Shown piece after piece: positions 38,348 to 50,000 of a DNA stretch of 64,000 nucleotides. Position 1 is the first letter of the stretch. Each line of letters starts with the position of its first letter. This stretch comes from Branchiostoma floridae (lineage: Eukaryota; Chordata; Leptocardii; Amphioxiformes; Branchiostomatidae): assembly GCF_000003815.2 (NCBI RefSeq), contig NC_049994.1, forward strand, positions 11,438,950 to 11,502,949. Direction: 5' to 3'. Made by a program: the position numbers and the translations under genes. The notes under the pieces are model-generated. The model saw nothing but the letters and a program-made list of their open reading frames with translations, did not search any database and was not told the DNA's origin.

Positions 38348-39392
38348 GAGTGTTCTTACACTACGTTCACTGAAACTGAGAGCCAACAAACCACACAGAT
38401 TCTACACAAACACAAAGTACAGCCTAAACGGAAAGGACCAGTACTAAATTGATGTCTGTGTTCGATCTGCGATAAGAGTCTGTCAATGATTGGTTCAAAG
38501 AAAAAGTATGCAAACATTTTATTTGACTAATGATACACAGTGCGTAGGGCCTTTGACTCTATACATTGACAAGGCCAAAGACCATTTGTGAAAGGTAATT
38601 ATAAAGGTAGCGCCATCGCCTTTTTTTCGAGGCAGCAAGGGCAGAGGGCACTTTGTCTGGGGATCAATATTGGAAAGTGGAGAACATCCCTGTCCTGCCC
38701 CCCCGAAAAAAAAAAACGTTACGAAGTTAGGTATTCTTTTTACACCTAGGTTACATGAAAAAGGCCGAGGACATAATGTCTAACTGTAAAACCATTTAGC
38801 GAAGAATGCGGGCCGTTGACCAGTTTTTAATTTACTAGTTATTCCTTTACTGTTAAGCTCATGTTTTTAAATTCATAGTATGAATACGTATATCACTGCA
38901 TATCTCAAACCCCAATACATGATAAACATCATTTTGAATATTTATTTAGTTACAAAGATAATAAAGAAAACGTCGAGGCCTTATTTTGTGGTGTTTTTTT
39001 TTTGTCTGAACATGTATGTCCTTGCTTGTGTTGTTGGATAAGATGCCATAACGGTAACATCAACTCTTTTTCGACCATTTGTGCTTGACTGTTCTCGGAA
39101 AGTCCAAAATGATTTTGCATAAAAATCTCACAACGAGGTAACACCGGTGGGTAAGGGTAAATAATTGTTCCATCACAATTATCAAACGAAGGCCACAAAG
39201 GTGAAGAGTAAAGATTGTTCCATATACAAGAGTTTTCGTGATTGTCTCGTAGTGTTCTAGAACGGCATTTACACAGTGTTGTAGCGTCGCTATGGAACAG
39301 TATCCAAACACAACTACACAGCTGAGGATGCCATTAGTGCAAGTCTCAAGCGTCTCGTTGTGTACAGATAGATTTTGATCCCGTTTGACACC
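38348..39392. promoter_or_regulatory. Divergent intergenic region, TRIM gene / gene at 39393
   Basis: About 1 kb between two start codons pointing away from each other, so it should contain both promoters and 5' UTRs. No TATA box is obvious at a fixed distance from either start, and no coding potential is evident. The right-hand start has a strong context (caccATGG). Confidence 0.45.
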
Positions 39393-42300
39393 ATGGGTGT
39401 CCGAGACAGGATCGCATCAGCGTACCTGACAGTAGTGAGTGCCCTGTCAGTGCTCAGGCCTAGTAGTCAGTGGTGGACGAGCGAGTCCCAACTTAATGTG
39501 GTTGTTCATGAGGGGAAAGTTGGACGACACAGCCAGGCAAAATATTTAGTTACAATTCGTCACGGTAAAGAGAAGAAGCAGACAAAGAAGAAAAAATCAG
39601 ACAGTCTGCTTTGGGAGGAGGCTGCCGAATTCTCTCGTTGGACGCCAAAAGACCCGCTGATACTGAAGCTGCGTAAGGTGAAGCGGTGCAAAGACGCGAC
39701 CATCGCTGAGCTCTCCATCGATGTTGCGACCGTACTGGAGTCAGTGGACGGCTTACCAAACAGATGGTGGTACGCAATGAAGAGACTCGACAAAAGTGGT
39801 CGTCAGAAGGAAGATGTCTTCCTACAAATCACGGTGACTGTGGACGGTCAGCATGTGAAAAGTGGTGCAACGCAGGGTGAGGGTGCTGTTTCTGTTTTTA
39901 AAAACAGTCGATTTTGTATCATGTTTACGGCCTAGTGGTTGTAGCGTAGCTTTAAATTTACCCTTTAGGAAATGAGACATGCCAAATGGACGTCTTAATG
40001 AGCAACTAGAAACAACTTGTATATGTGGAATCATCTTTTTGTTGTTGAAAAGAAACGTGTTTTTATCAGACGTAAAAATGGCATTACTTTACTTGCAAAC
40101 AATGGCAAAGTATTTGTCAAACCGAACGGTTCACTGAACCAACGTTCGACACGTGGAAGCACCAAAGGTTCCGCCTTCTATAGAACATAACGCAAAACGG
40201 GTTACTTCCATACTTTGTCAAGTGAACATATAATAATACATAACGTTACTGTTTCATTTTGTTCAGACCCTGCCAAGCCCGCTAAGAAGGCTGCTACGAC
40301 AGCAGCACAAGAGAAGCCACAGACTCCGCCGGAGCTGAAGGCCAACTCACCGACGGCCGCGTCAACCTCAGACGAGTCCGACAAGGCTTTTACCAAACGA
40401 GAGAACAAGCCAAGCCGTGATGAACGCCGTCCCTTGGTTTCCCAGGAAGAAGAGGGGGATAACTCACCGCCGTCCGAAGCCGGCAACGTCACAGACTTCA
40501 AGGCAGACACGTCTCACCGCTCCCGTGACAAGACCGTGGAGGTTCCACAAGTTACTGCTACAGTGGACGGTCACGACGTGGACGATGACACCGGGTTGGG
40601 TACAGGTAAGAGAGATCATAATTCTGTTGCTCTCTCTGTACATAGAATCTTAATTAACGTTATCTCTTTGCACAGAGATGCCTTTTCTCAGATGTGAATA
40701 GTAGACCAAGCAATTGTAAATCATATTGGAAGTAATATAACGTTACAGAATGTAGGATAAACATTGTGAAAACAGCCACTGCAAAGTGCACTTTTGCTCT
40801 ATTCAGACCCGACCAGGCTTTCGGAGAAGATGGCGACAGGACAAGATGACCCAGAATCTTCAACCGAGGGGAACAAAGTGTTCAAGGACGCGAAGGTGAC
40901 AATGGCTGTTGACGATGGCTCCGGACGGAGCCAGGGTAAGAGGGGTCTACTATTCATTTTGCAAATTTTCACTGGGCTTTTTTCTTTGAGAACATATTTC
41001 TGAAACTTTACTGTGAAAAAAGCATGGTTTTTAGTGTTTTTGAAAGTAAACGTATGAAACGCAGTGCTAGCATGAATAATGATAAAACTTGACGCATATT
41101 GTATTGTTTCATTTAGATCCTGCAAATCCCGACAACGAGTTTGCAACGACTGCTGCACAAGAGAAGATTTCTACCAAGAAAGAAGACAAGACGACCCCTG
41201 AGCGCCGTTCCTCAGGCTCCCAGGAAGGAGAGACGGGAACGTCAGACAGCAGCCGTCGCACGAACGTCGACACCTCACCACCGTCCGCAGCCGGCGACAT
41301 TCCAGCCGACAAGCCAGCATCTTCAACCCCACCGTCCGAACCACCTGCCTCACTGGACTCACCAGATACCGGTACAAGTGGCCGTGGGGAGGGCGATGTC
41401 AAGGCGGGCCCAGAGCGTCACAAGGACAAGGCGGTGGAAGTCTCCGAAGTACCAGCTGCTGCGGACTGCCCCACCACGTGCATGGGCAACGTCGACTCCG
41501 GACGGGGTCATGGTAAGGTTCATGCTGTTCGTTCTGTTAATAAACCTTTTATTAGTGCCTTGTCTTTACATATAGATTAAGCTTCCATAAAGTTTTCTCA
41601 CATGAAAATACAAGTCGTCTTTAACAGGGCAAATACATGGTATTCATAACATACGTGTTCATAAATTTGATATTTAAATGATTTACTACAAACTAAGCAT
41701 TTTGGAAAACAACGACTAATTAGCCTCCATAGCAGGCTATCTATGTCATTTTCATGGCCGTCTGTCAGAAAAGGCCAGCAATCAGCGACCCAGTACAAAA
41801 AGAAATGGCCAGCAAAAGTGCCAAAAAAGGCCATAGAGAGCCTGCTATGGAGGCTAGACTAATAATGTTTTCCCGATCCATTCAAACGTAGCTAAGCCCC
41901 GGGAGGACTTCGACATGAAGGAAGTCGTGCCTGTATCTGATGAGAACCTGGTAGTTCCGCATCTTACAGCTATGAGCTGCCCCATGGATGACACTGACCT
42001 CGGACGGGGTCCGACAGGTAAGAGGCGTCTGCTGTTCTGTAAAAACTTGGTCTTAACGGCCATCGTACTGTATATTTTTACATCCTCCCCTCAATGGTAA
42101 ATACAAGTCGGAAAGTACTCATCCAGTTGGTAGTAAATTCTAAAGATCAACCACAGTTTTAACTTTCATTCTATTCAAACCCAGCCGAGTCCGCTTCCAC
42201 CAAGAAGACCGCCATGACGGTTGCGCAAGAGAAGCCAGAACCTCGGGTGGATCCGAAGGACGCGATGACTGAGATGTATTTGAGGAACCTGAAACGTATC

Positions 42301-42873
42301 TTAGCACGACGTGAGTTTCCTCAGCATTTGGTCCCCAAATATGCCTGGATGACTGCAGCTTTGACGGACACCGAGACTGAGCAACCGCCTGCAGACAGCA
42401 ACACGGACACAGACGGTCCTGGTGAGACGGCACAGGGAGGAGGAGAGGTTCTTCCGACAGCCAACCAACATCCCGAACACAAGGGTAAAGACGACCCCGA
42501 GTTTGAGAAGATGAGGCACGTGTGGAAAATCGAGGATCTGTGGGACGAGTTCACCACCATGAGAGAACAGGCGGATGAACTGCTCGAGTATGCAGAGTCC
42601 CTACGAGCCAAACTAGCAGCGTCCGTGCCACACGTTCTCCAGTACCCGGTGATCAAGAACCTGGCCGCCTACTTACCCGAGCGCAAACCTTATGACTTCC
42701 CCGATACAGAAGGGCTGAGCATAGATGAACTTGAAGACATTAAAGATAACCTGGCCAAGTTGTTAAAGGACGAGGAGAATCGCGCCAAGTTCCTGAAGAA
42801 GTGGTACATCGAGAAGATGCTCCGTGTGGCTATGGAAGAGGCTCCTCAAGTCCTGGGACCACAAAGTGATTAA
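39393..42873 (+). CDS. Unrecognised protein: C2-like domain plus repeated symmetric exons
   Basis: Six exons: 39393-39876, 40267-40605, 40807-40935, 41117-41512, 41892-42017, 42185-42873; 720 aa. Start ATG in caccATGG. Residues 1-155 look like a divergent C2 domain: two β-rich blocks around a Lys-rich loop (KKQTKKKK), then WTPKDPLILKLRKVK and VFLQITVTVDG. The middle is Pro/Ser/Thr/Glu-rich and disordered. Residues about 540-720 are helical and charged (KIEDLWDEFTTMREQADELL). All introns are phase 1. Exons 2, 4 and 6 open with related sequence (DPAKPAKKAATTAAQEK, DPANPDNEFATTAAQEK, AESASTKKTAMTVAQEK). Exons 2-5 close with D-D/S-G-L/R-G-type ends. The gene therefore grew by exon duplication, and any of exons 2-5 can be skipped in frame. 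I recognise no family for the whole protein. Confidence 0.85.
41721..41856. mobile_element. 136-bp MITE in intron 4 of the C2-like gene
   Basis: Terminal inverted repeats of about 18-20 bp (tagcctccatagcaggct and its complement) include or are flanked by TA at each end, as for Tc1/mariner-type insertions. The interior has ggccagcaa / ggccatag repeats. No coding capacity. Confidence 0.75.
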
Positions 42874-45484
42874 AGTAAAGTACTATCTGAATCATGTACG
42901 TGTGGAGAGGAGGGGGTACAGCTCAAACTAATAATGTCAACAGATGTGACTAGATACGTTTTATTAACCTGATACAATTCTATGATGATCTGAGTTTTCA
43001 AAACCTCTATGAAGACGTCTAAATCTATATTTTGTCACCAACATCATCCGAAGACTCAGCCTCTGAATTGAGAAGGAACTGGTTTCTTGGATAGTGTTGA
43101 GAAATATTTATTCTGTTTCATTGGACATTCTAATTAGTTTTCATTGCGACTACATGTATTTTAATGCTCATCTGCCGTTACTAAAACATCACAATTCATC
43201 TTCATCCATTTTTGCATTTTTGGCTTATATTAAATTCATGTACATAATATTTCTTTCAAAAAGTATGTAACAAACTATATCATGAAACATGTTCCCTTTT
43301 CGTGAAATTAGAAGACATCCTTCGCAGAAGTAACGCATTACAATACCTTATATCTTATGATTCTGGACACGTTTTCATCTTAATTAATGATGGTTTAGCT
43401 CACATGGCCAAGTTCCTTCCACGTGCTCTGGGCAGATATTTGCACACATCTCTGGCTAGTGATGTAATTGCTAATGTTCACACTATCTGTGATTTAGCTG
43501 TCAGTGTATAATTGGTGAGCACATTGAAAGAAGCAGGAACTTCATAAAGTTTTGAGTGAATATCAATATCAAGTCGTCTTTGTAGTTTTATATTTCAAAT
43601 ATATTATCTTTCTCTATCTGTGTACGTGTATGCTCGTACGCGTGTATGTTTTTGTGCAAGTTGTTTGCGCGGTGTGTTTCTGTGTCTGTATATGAGTCTG
43701 TCTGCATGTGTGTGTGTATGTGTATGTTATTTGATATTTATTTGCTTCCAAGTTTCATCAGCCACTCGCTGTGGCGGTGGCACAAGAGATGCTGTTACAA
43801 AATGACCCAGGCCTGCATTTCCAACCCTTGCCGCTAGAACGCTCAAATTTAACTTTTTCCGAGCACAAGAGCTACCTTATACCTCAAAACCGTGACCATA
43901 CCTTGATTCAAGGAGGTTAAAAATCACTTGATACTAGTACATTTGTATCTGACCGTGAAGTTCCGCTCCAGTACCAAGGGAAGCCACTATATCAAAATCT
44001 AATCCTAACAGCTTTCGTCACACCTCACACACTACTTCACCGCTTTGGCCATTAGGAAAGCAAAACACACAAACAAGGTCCAACACCACTGTCAATGTAG
44101 GATATTTATTAACAAGAATTACATGTATCTTACATGGACAGATGAGTGTATTGAAATAGCTGATGATTACAAAGTTACACATGTAACTTTCACAGGCTTT
44201 CTTTTTTCACACCATGTTCACAACTTCATCTGGATTGAAATATCTTTTTTTTCGCATCCACAAAATATACCCTTTCCTCATTGCTTCAAATCTTTTGTCA
44301 TCGTGTTTTTAACTTTTCTATTGTCAACATGTCAGTTTTTACCATGTTTAATGACAAATGTGTACAATTGAATAGTTTAAGGGTAAACAAGCATACATTT
44401 CTTCAACTATAAGAAGAAGCTACATTCTTGCCTTTAATGCCTTAACAAGGCATTGTTATTAAGTTTAAAGAGTGCAATGTGGAGACTTCTACTGCATAGT
44501 ATTATGCATATAATAAACAAAATCACTGACAAATTAACCACCACCAACACACAGCAGTTGTTAGGTACTTGGCTAATCACTGTGGAAAACAAAAACTACT
44601 GCTGTCCAGCAGTTATGTATATTTGTCTCAAAGTAATGTGAAGTGGGTTTATGGGCACATTTCATACAAATCAGTCATTTCTGATTATAATTCATTGTAG
44701 ATTACTTAAGACTGCTTTTTTTATCACAGAAGTTACACGTGCATTGTCTTCCTTATTTCAGCGATACAATATAATAATAATTCATGACATAATGGTATAC
44801 TAATTAATGACACAGTATTTACATCAAAGTTATTTGTGAGGCTATATTGATGGGAATAAACAAATCTGTCCTATACAAAAAAAGACTGTGTTGTGGCTGT
44901 ATAGTGATTGGTTACGTCATTTATACCACAAGTCTTTGAACAAGTTGTCAGACACGTATTGTAAAAGCACAACAAGCCACATTCTTAACCCTATACTGTA
45001 TTGCTTGCAAATGTATCATAATACAGACTTCTAGCCTGACTGTGGAAAGTTTGGTTAAACTTTTTGTTCCATCTAGAAGTATACGAAATTCATTGAAACT
45101 TAGGAAATATATGTCTTGTAATAACAGAGTCATCTTAACATTTATTATAGGTGTGTGAGTGTAGTTCACACAAAAGAATGGAAACTGATTCAAATGTGAC
45201 AAAATACAAGCTGTATAAAAGTGACAGAAAAACGTGTTAAGATTTAAGTTGCTAACAGTTCACCTAAGTTTGCTTAATCAAGAAGTGTCGCCAAAATTGA
45301 AGCGCATGTCATTCAATATACGTAATATTTCATGTGTTCTTCAATACCATTTTCTTCTACAAGTAGACTGTATATAGACAGGGAAGTTTTCCAGCATGGC
45401 ATCTAGTATCAGACTCTCTGATACGGCTACAAAGGTTCGAAGGGGAGAAATTTTCTGGACCGCTCTGATTTGGAGACTGAAGGT
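42874..45484. other. Convergent 3' flanks of the C2-like gene and TAX1BP1
   Basis: AT-rich, with no supported exon. Contains a TG/GTGTAT microsatellite-like stretch (about 43617-43735). A minus-strand AATAAA at 45141-45146 is a candidate poly(A) signal for TAX1BP1, about 340 bases past its stop. A + strand AATAAA lies near 44510. A short open frame at 43302-43511 (EDILRRSNALQYLISYDSGH) has no ATG and no recognised homology, and I do not call it. Confidence 0.5.
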
Positions 45485-47052
45485 TTACCCCTCATGGTCG
45501 AAGTGGGACTGGACATGGTCGATGAATGCAGACTCAGTAGTGTTGTCGTCGAAGAAGTTGTTGCACATGGGACAGGTGCGGCCGTAGTGGCTCTGCACAT
45601 GAAGATCGTAGGTGTCCTGAAGAAAAATAAGGACCAGAAAGATGTCAGACTTTCTACTTCAGACAGAAGTATATTGTAAATTCTTCTATTTTTGTGGGAA
45701 CTCAATTTCATGGTACCGTAGATAGCTTGGGAAAGGAAGGATTTGCAGTATGAAGAAAGTGTAGCTGTTATGATAATCAGTATTACAGTTGATCAATCTG
45801 AAATTGTCAAATTGCTCTGAAATCGGAAAAAAATTCTTTGAAAACATTGTAGCTTTGCCCAATAGCCATGAAGATGCGCTTCAGTGAATCTGTTCCCAAC
45901 AGAACACTTTTAACTGACAAACTCTGCAAATGGACAACAGCATTTAAGCGTGCCTCATGTGAGGCATTAAGAGCAATCAGGTAGATTGCTGGCAATACTA
46001 TGTTTAATTCCGTCTTTGTATCATGATGCATATGTTTTGCTATGGTATTTGTGCTACATGTTTTATATAATTGAAAATGACCATCTTTTTAAAACTTAAA
46101 TTCTATGTGTGGTGAAGTTTTAATAAACAAATAAACAACTAAAAAAAAGATTCATGAAAAAGTTTGCTTACCGTATTACATCCTGGGGGGAAGTACACCT
46201 CGCACACAGGGCATTGTGGGTAGTCCGCGATGTTGGTACGGGGGCCATACTCATCGTCATGACTACACGTGAGAAAAATGCAGAAAAGTCTGGTTGAGTT
46301 CTCAACACTTAACAATCTGTATACTATCTGTGTCATGTGGCTATAGTTTGTCACAAGTGTCACATCAACTTTGATAAATTACACCAAGCTTTTAGTTTTA
46401 CAACCTATCAATTAGAGCTTTTTAAAACATTGTGTAGTACAGTCAGATCTGTACAAATGATCACCTCTACATAAGGACCACACAGTCATTGACATACAGT
46501 CCAATCTGTACAAATGACCACCTCTATACACCTGTTGCAATTCAAATAAAGTCAAAGACCACCTAGCCACTGTGACATTTTGTCTCTTGAATAATTTACA
46601 CATTATTTAGAATTCTGTCTAAAATGGGTATCTGTCTACATAGACCCAATGTTATTTTTCCCGAGCTCTCTTTTGGGGACGTTCTGACTGTAATTTGGAA
46701 CTTTGGAGTACCAAGTTTAACAGAGAAAGCTGGATGAAAAGTCAGACCTGTCAGATTCAGGAATGGAGCTCTGTGTCCTGGCTACAGCATTCTCTCCCTC
46801 CTCCTCCTCCTCCTGCTCTCCCTGTGCCAACATCCACCTCTCCTCACATTCATCCTCTGGCTCCTGGGGGAAACACAAAGTTCATCATCATTATTATCAT
46901 CAACAACATTACAAGTGTAACATCTTTATAATATCAAGCTGCAAGTTTCCAAAAAGGAACTTCAAACATAACTAGATTTCTGGCATTTATCATGCATTTG
47001 TTTGAGTGCAAAGCTATTGTCAAGTGTAAGAAGTTTAAAACTATTTCCTGGG

Positions 47053-47095
<43 letters not shown>

Positions 47096-50000
47096 GTGAG
47101 TGAGTGAGTGAGTGAGTGCAAGACTTAAGTGAACGTCTGAGAATGAGTGGATGATGAAAAATAGCATCTGACCATAAAAGTTGCCTTTATCTATCAAAAA
47201 AATCTCAATGATTAAATCCTTTTCCACCATAACCAGTTAGAGGACTCTTATTTCCTGACCTGCTGGATTGGAGAAGCCACCCGTGCAGCTTCCGTCTCAT
47301 TGGCTGTTGCCTCAGGCTCTGTGTTCCCATTGGCCATGTCATCCAAGCTTCTGGGCTCCTGATTGGTCAGGTCCTCACAGGAGCCATTTGAACTGTTGCT
47401 GCTGGAGCTGCAGGACATGTTGACAGCTTTGATGGCCGCCAGCTTGGCTTCAGCCGTGGGGGTGGGCATGAGGGGCGGGGGGAGAGGGGTGAGGGGAGGG
47501 GTGGGGTCAATGGAGGGTTCAGGGGAAGAGGGAGGGGTGCTGAACTCGGAGTAGTCCCGTGAAGCTGGCTTCTGTACCTGTTCAAGGTCAGAAATGTGTA
47601 GGTCATACACAGAGTCAAGTTTGGCACATTGATTATAAATTAGACCTTGTGATTTGGATATTCTGAAGCACTAGACAGTAATCTACAGCTGGCTTCTGAA
47701 CCTGTATAAGATGAAATGCCATGGGAATTTATCAACACACAATTTATGAACGCACGATTTGGGGGCCCAATTATATCTTGGGAAGGACTCTCTGAGAGTG
47801 TTCACTCAGAGTAATACAAGCAATGAGACATCTAATGGTTGAACAGATTTCACTGTGCTACTAACAGTAACACTGACCAGTGTCCATCCCTCTGCACTGT
47901 CCGTGCCCTTCTCTGTCCACAGTGTTCCCTTGTACTGTCTGAACACGGGGATGGGGACGGCCTCGGCGGGAGGGGGGGCCGGCTCGGGGTACTGGGGGTA
48001 CTCCGCACACGTCTTAGGGTACACCGGGGAGGGGTGGGGGTACTCCAGACTCTCCTGGGGGAACACATGCAGTCAAAATGTCAGACAGATGAATCATGCC
48101 AATGAGATCTGCAAATCTATATGGAGCATTTTGCCAATGAGACATAATCTGCAACTAAGAGCTACTTTCAGCAGGAAATTCTTTGCTACATCATATATAT
48201 ACCATTCAACATGAAGCCTGCATGACATTGCAATAAATAGCTGTTACAGTTACTGTAATAATCTAATTCTAATGCATTTTCTTGTTTAAGGTCCTAGTAG
48301 AAGATAAGCTACTCATAACTGTATGTTAGCTAATATGAACCGAATACAGCTTCCAAATCATTTGGAGTTAGAAATAGAGTGTTGACAAAGAAAAATGTGC
48401 TTAGTATAATCAGGAAATTGAAGATTGATTTATATTATTAATTAGGGCTGTGTACCGGTACACTGTACCGATACAGTACCGGTACAATCAATTAGGACCG
48501 GGTACAAAATACCGGAACTCTGGTGTACCGGTACTTGTACCGATACTTGCCTACATGAACCTAATGTTAACTATTCTCTTTTGCAATGTAAAAATACACA
48601 ATATTTCTTGGAATTATGTGCAGCCAGAGCCTCCAGAATAGTAACATTTGAAACAGGGAGTTGTGGGTACAATTTCAGCAACACTTGCCTCCTGACATGT
48701 GCCTAATTTTCACGCACCTAGTTTCCAGAGGTAACCTGAGGTCAGTACCTTCTCTGGAGGGAATTCCCGGAACAATCCACTTCAAGTTACTTAGAAGGGA
48801 AATGTAGGTCTTTTAAACTTCAAAAAAAGTTTTCAATATCATGAATGTGTGAGTGCACAATATACTTTAAGATATATTGAATTACAATAGAATAGTGGAT
48901 TGTAATTCAGGCATTTTAATTCTCAAAATATGTTACAAATAAGTATGCAAAAAATTATTTTCTGTCCCCCCTGCAAACATAATTCCAAAGCCCCCATGGC
49001 AACAGTGGAACATGTTGCACTGCCCAGTTGTAACCACGCCTCCCAGACCTCCCCAGACAGACTTCTGGCGCCAAGCCCTGGGAGTGGCCAGTATATGGCG
49101 GGAAGCACGAAAGGAACTAGAGTTTGTTTTATAAATGACAACTTTGAGGCACATATTGTTATGGATTTCTCAACAACCAAAATACAAAATAATTCATGCA
49201 TTGCCACTACCACAAAGCATTTTTTTCTTCTTTTGTACTAGACAATTTACTTGTTAATACTTGCTACAAGTGGTTGGTGACTTTGTGAGAACTGAAACTG
49301 ATACCCCTTTCAAGTTGCCGCCAAGTTGCCACCACTGTCATAGCAAGGCTAACTTAATCAGAGTGCAGCAATATGATTGGTTGAAAAAAGTTAGGGCTGT
49401 TAACGCATGCAGGTTTCTGTGATGTGATTGGCTTAAGTAGGTCAGCTATATTCTATGTTTCTGTTGCCAGTGAGTACTGTGGAGTGTGTGGAGAGAGACT
49501 GGAGACACTTAGATTGTAGACCACATTCTTCATGTAGAAAATAATTGTACTGTTGGTAGAGGTAATCTCATAATCTGTATGTACTCCCTACTAGTACTGT
49601 ACATTTAGAATCAAACATTCTATTGTTACTGCTTAAAACATGGTTCTGTGTCACTTCTGTACTTACTTAATATCGACCATTATTTGCACAAATAGTTCAG
49701 GTACATTTTCAGGTACGTACCTGTACCTAAACCCGTGTACCTGTACCTGTACCTGTACCTAAAATTTGTTTAGGTACACAGCCCTATTATTAATAATATA
49801 AGACGTTTAATGTTTTAACAAAGTATTCAATTATTACATTTAATGTTATAAATTCAAGAGTTTCTGAGAGGCTTTCTTTGACAAAACATACAAAAATACA
49901 AAAATTCCTGTCAAGTGTTTGGTTGCTTAATGTTGGTAGCCCCTAGAAGAAATGGGGGGTTGTAATTAGAACAGATATGAAAATATTGGTTCAGACCTGC

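Noticed and set aside
39550-39793. Two minus-strand ORFs antisense to the first exon of the C2-like gene
   Set aside because: Shadows of a coding exon. The sense frame has a strong start context and in-phase splicing.
43302-43511. Open frame downstream of the C2-like gene
   Set aside because: It begins without ATG, has no acceptor in front and shows no recognisable protein features.
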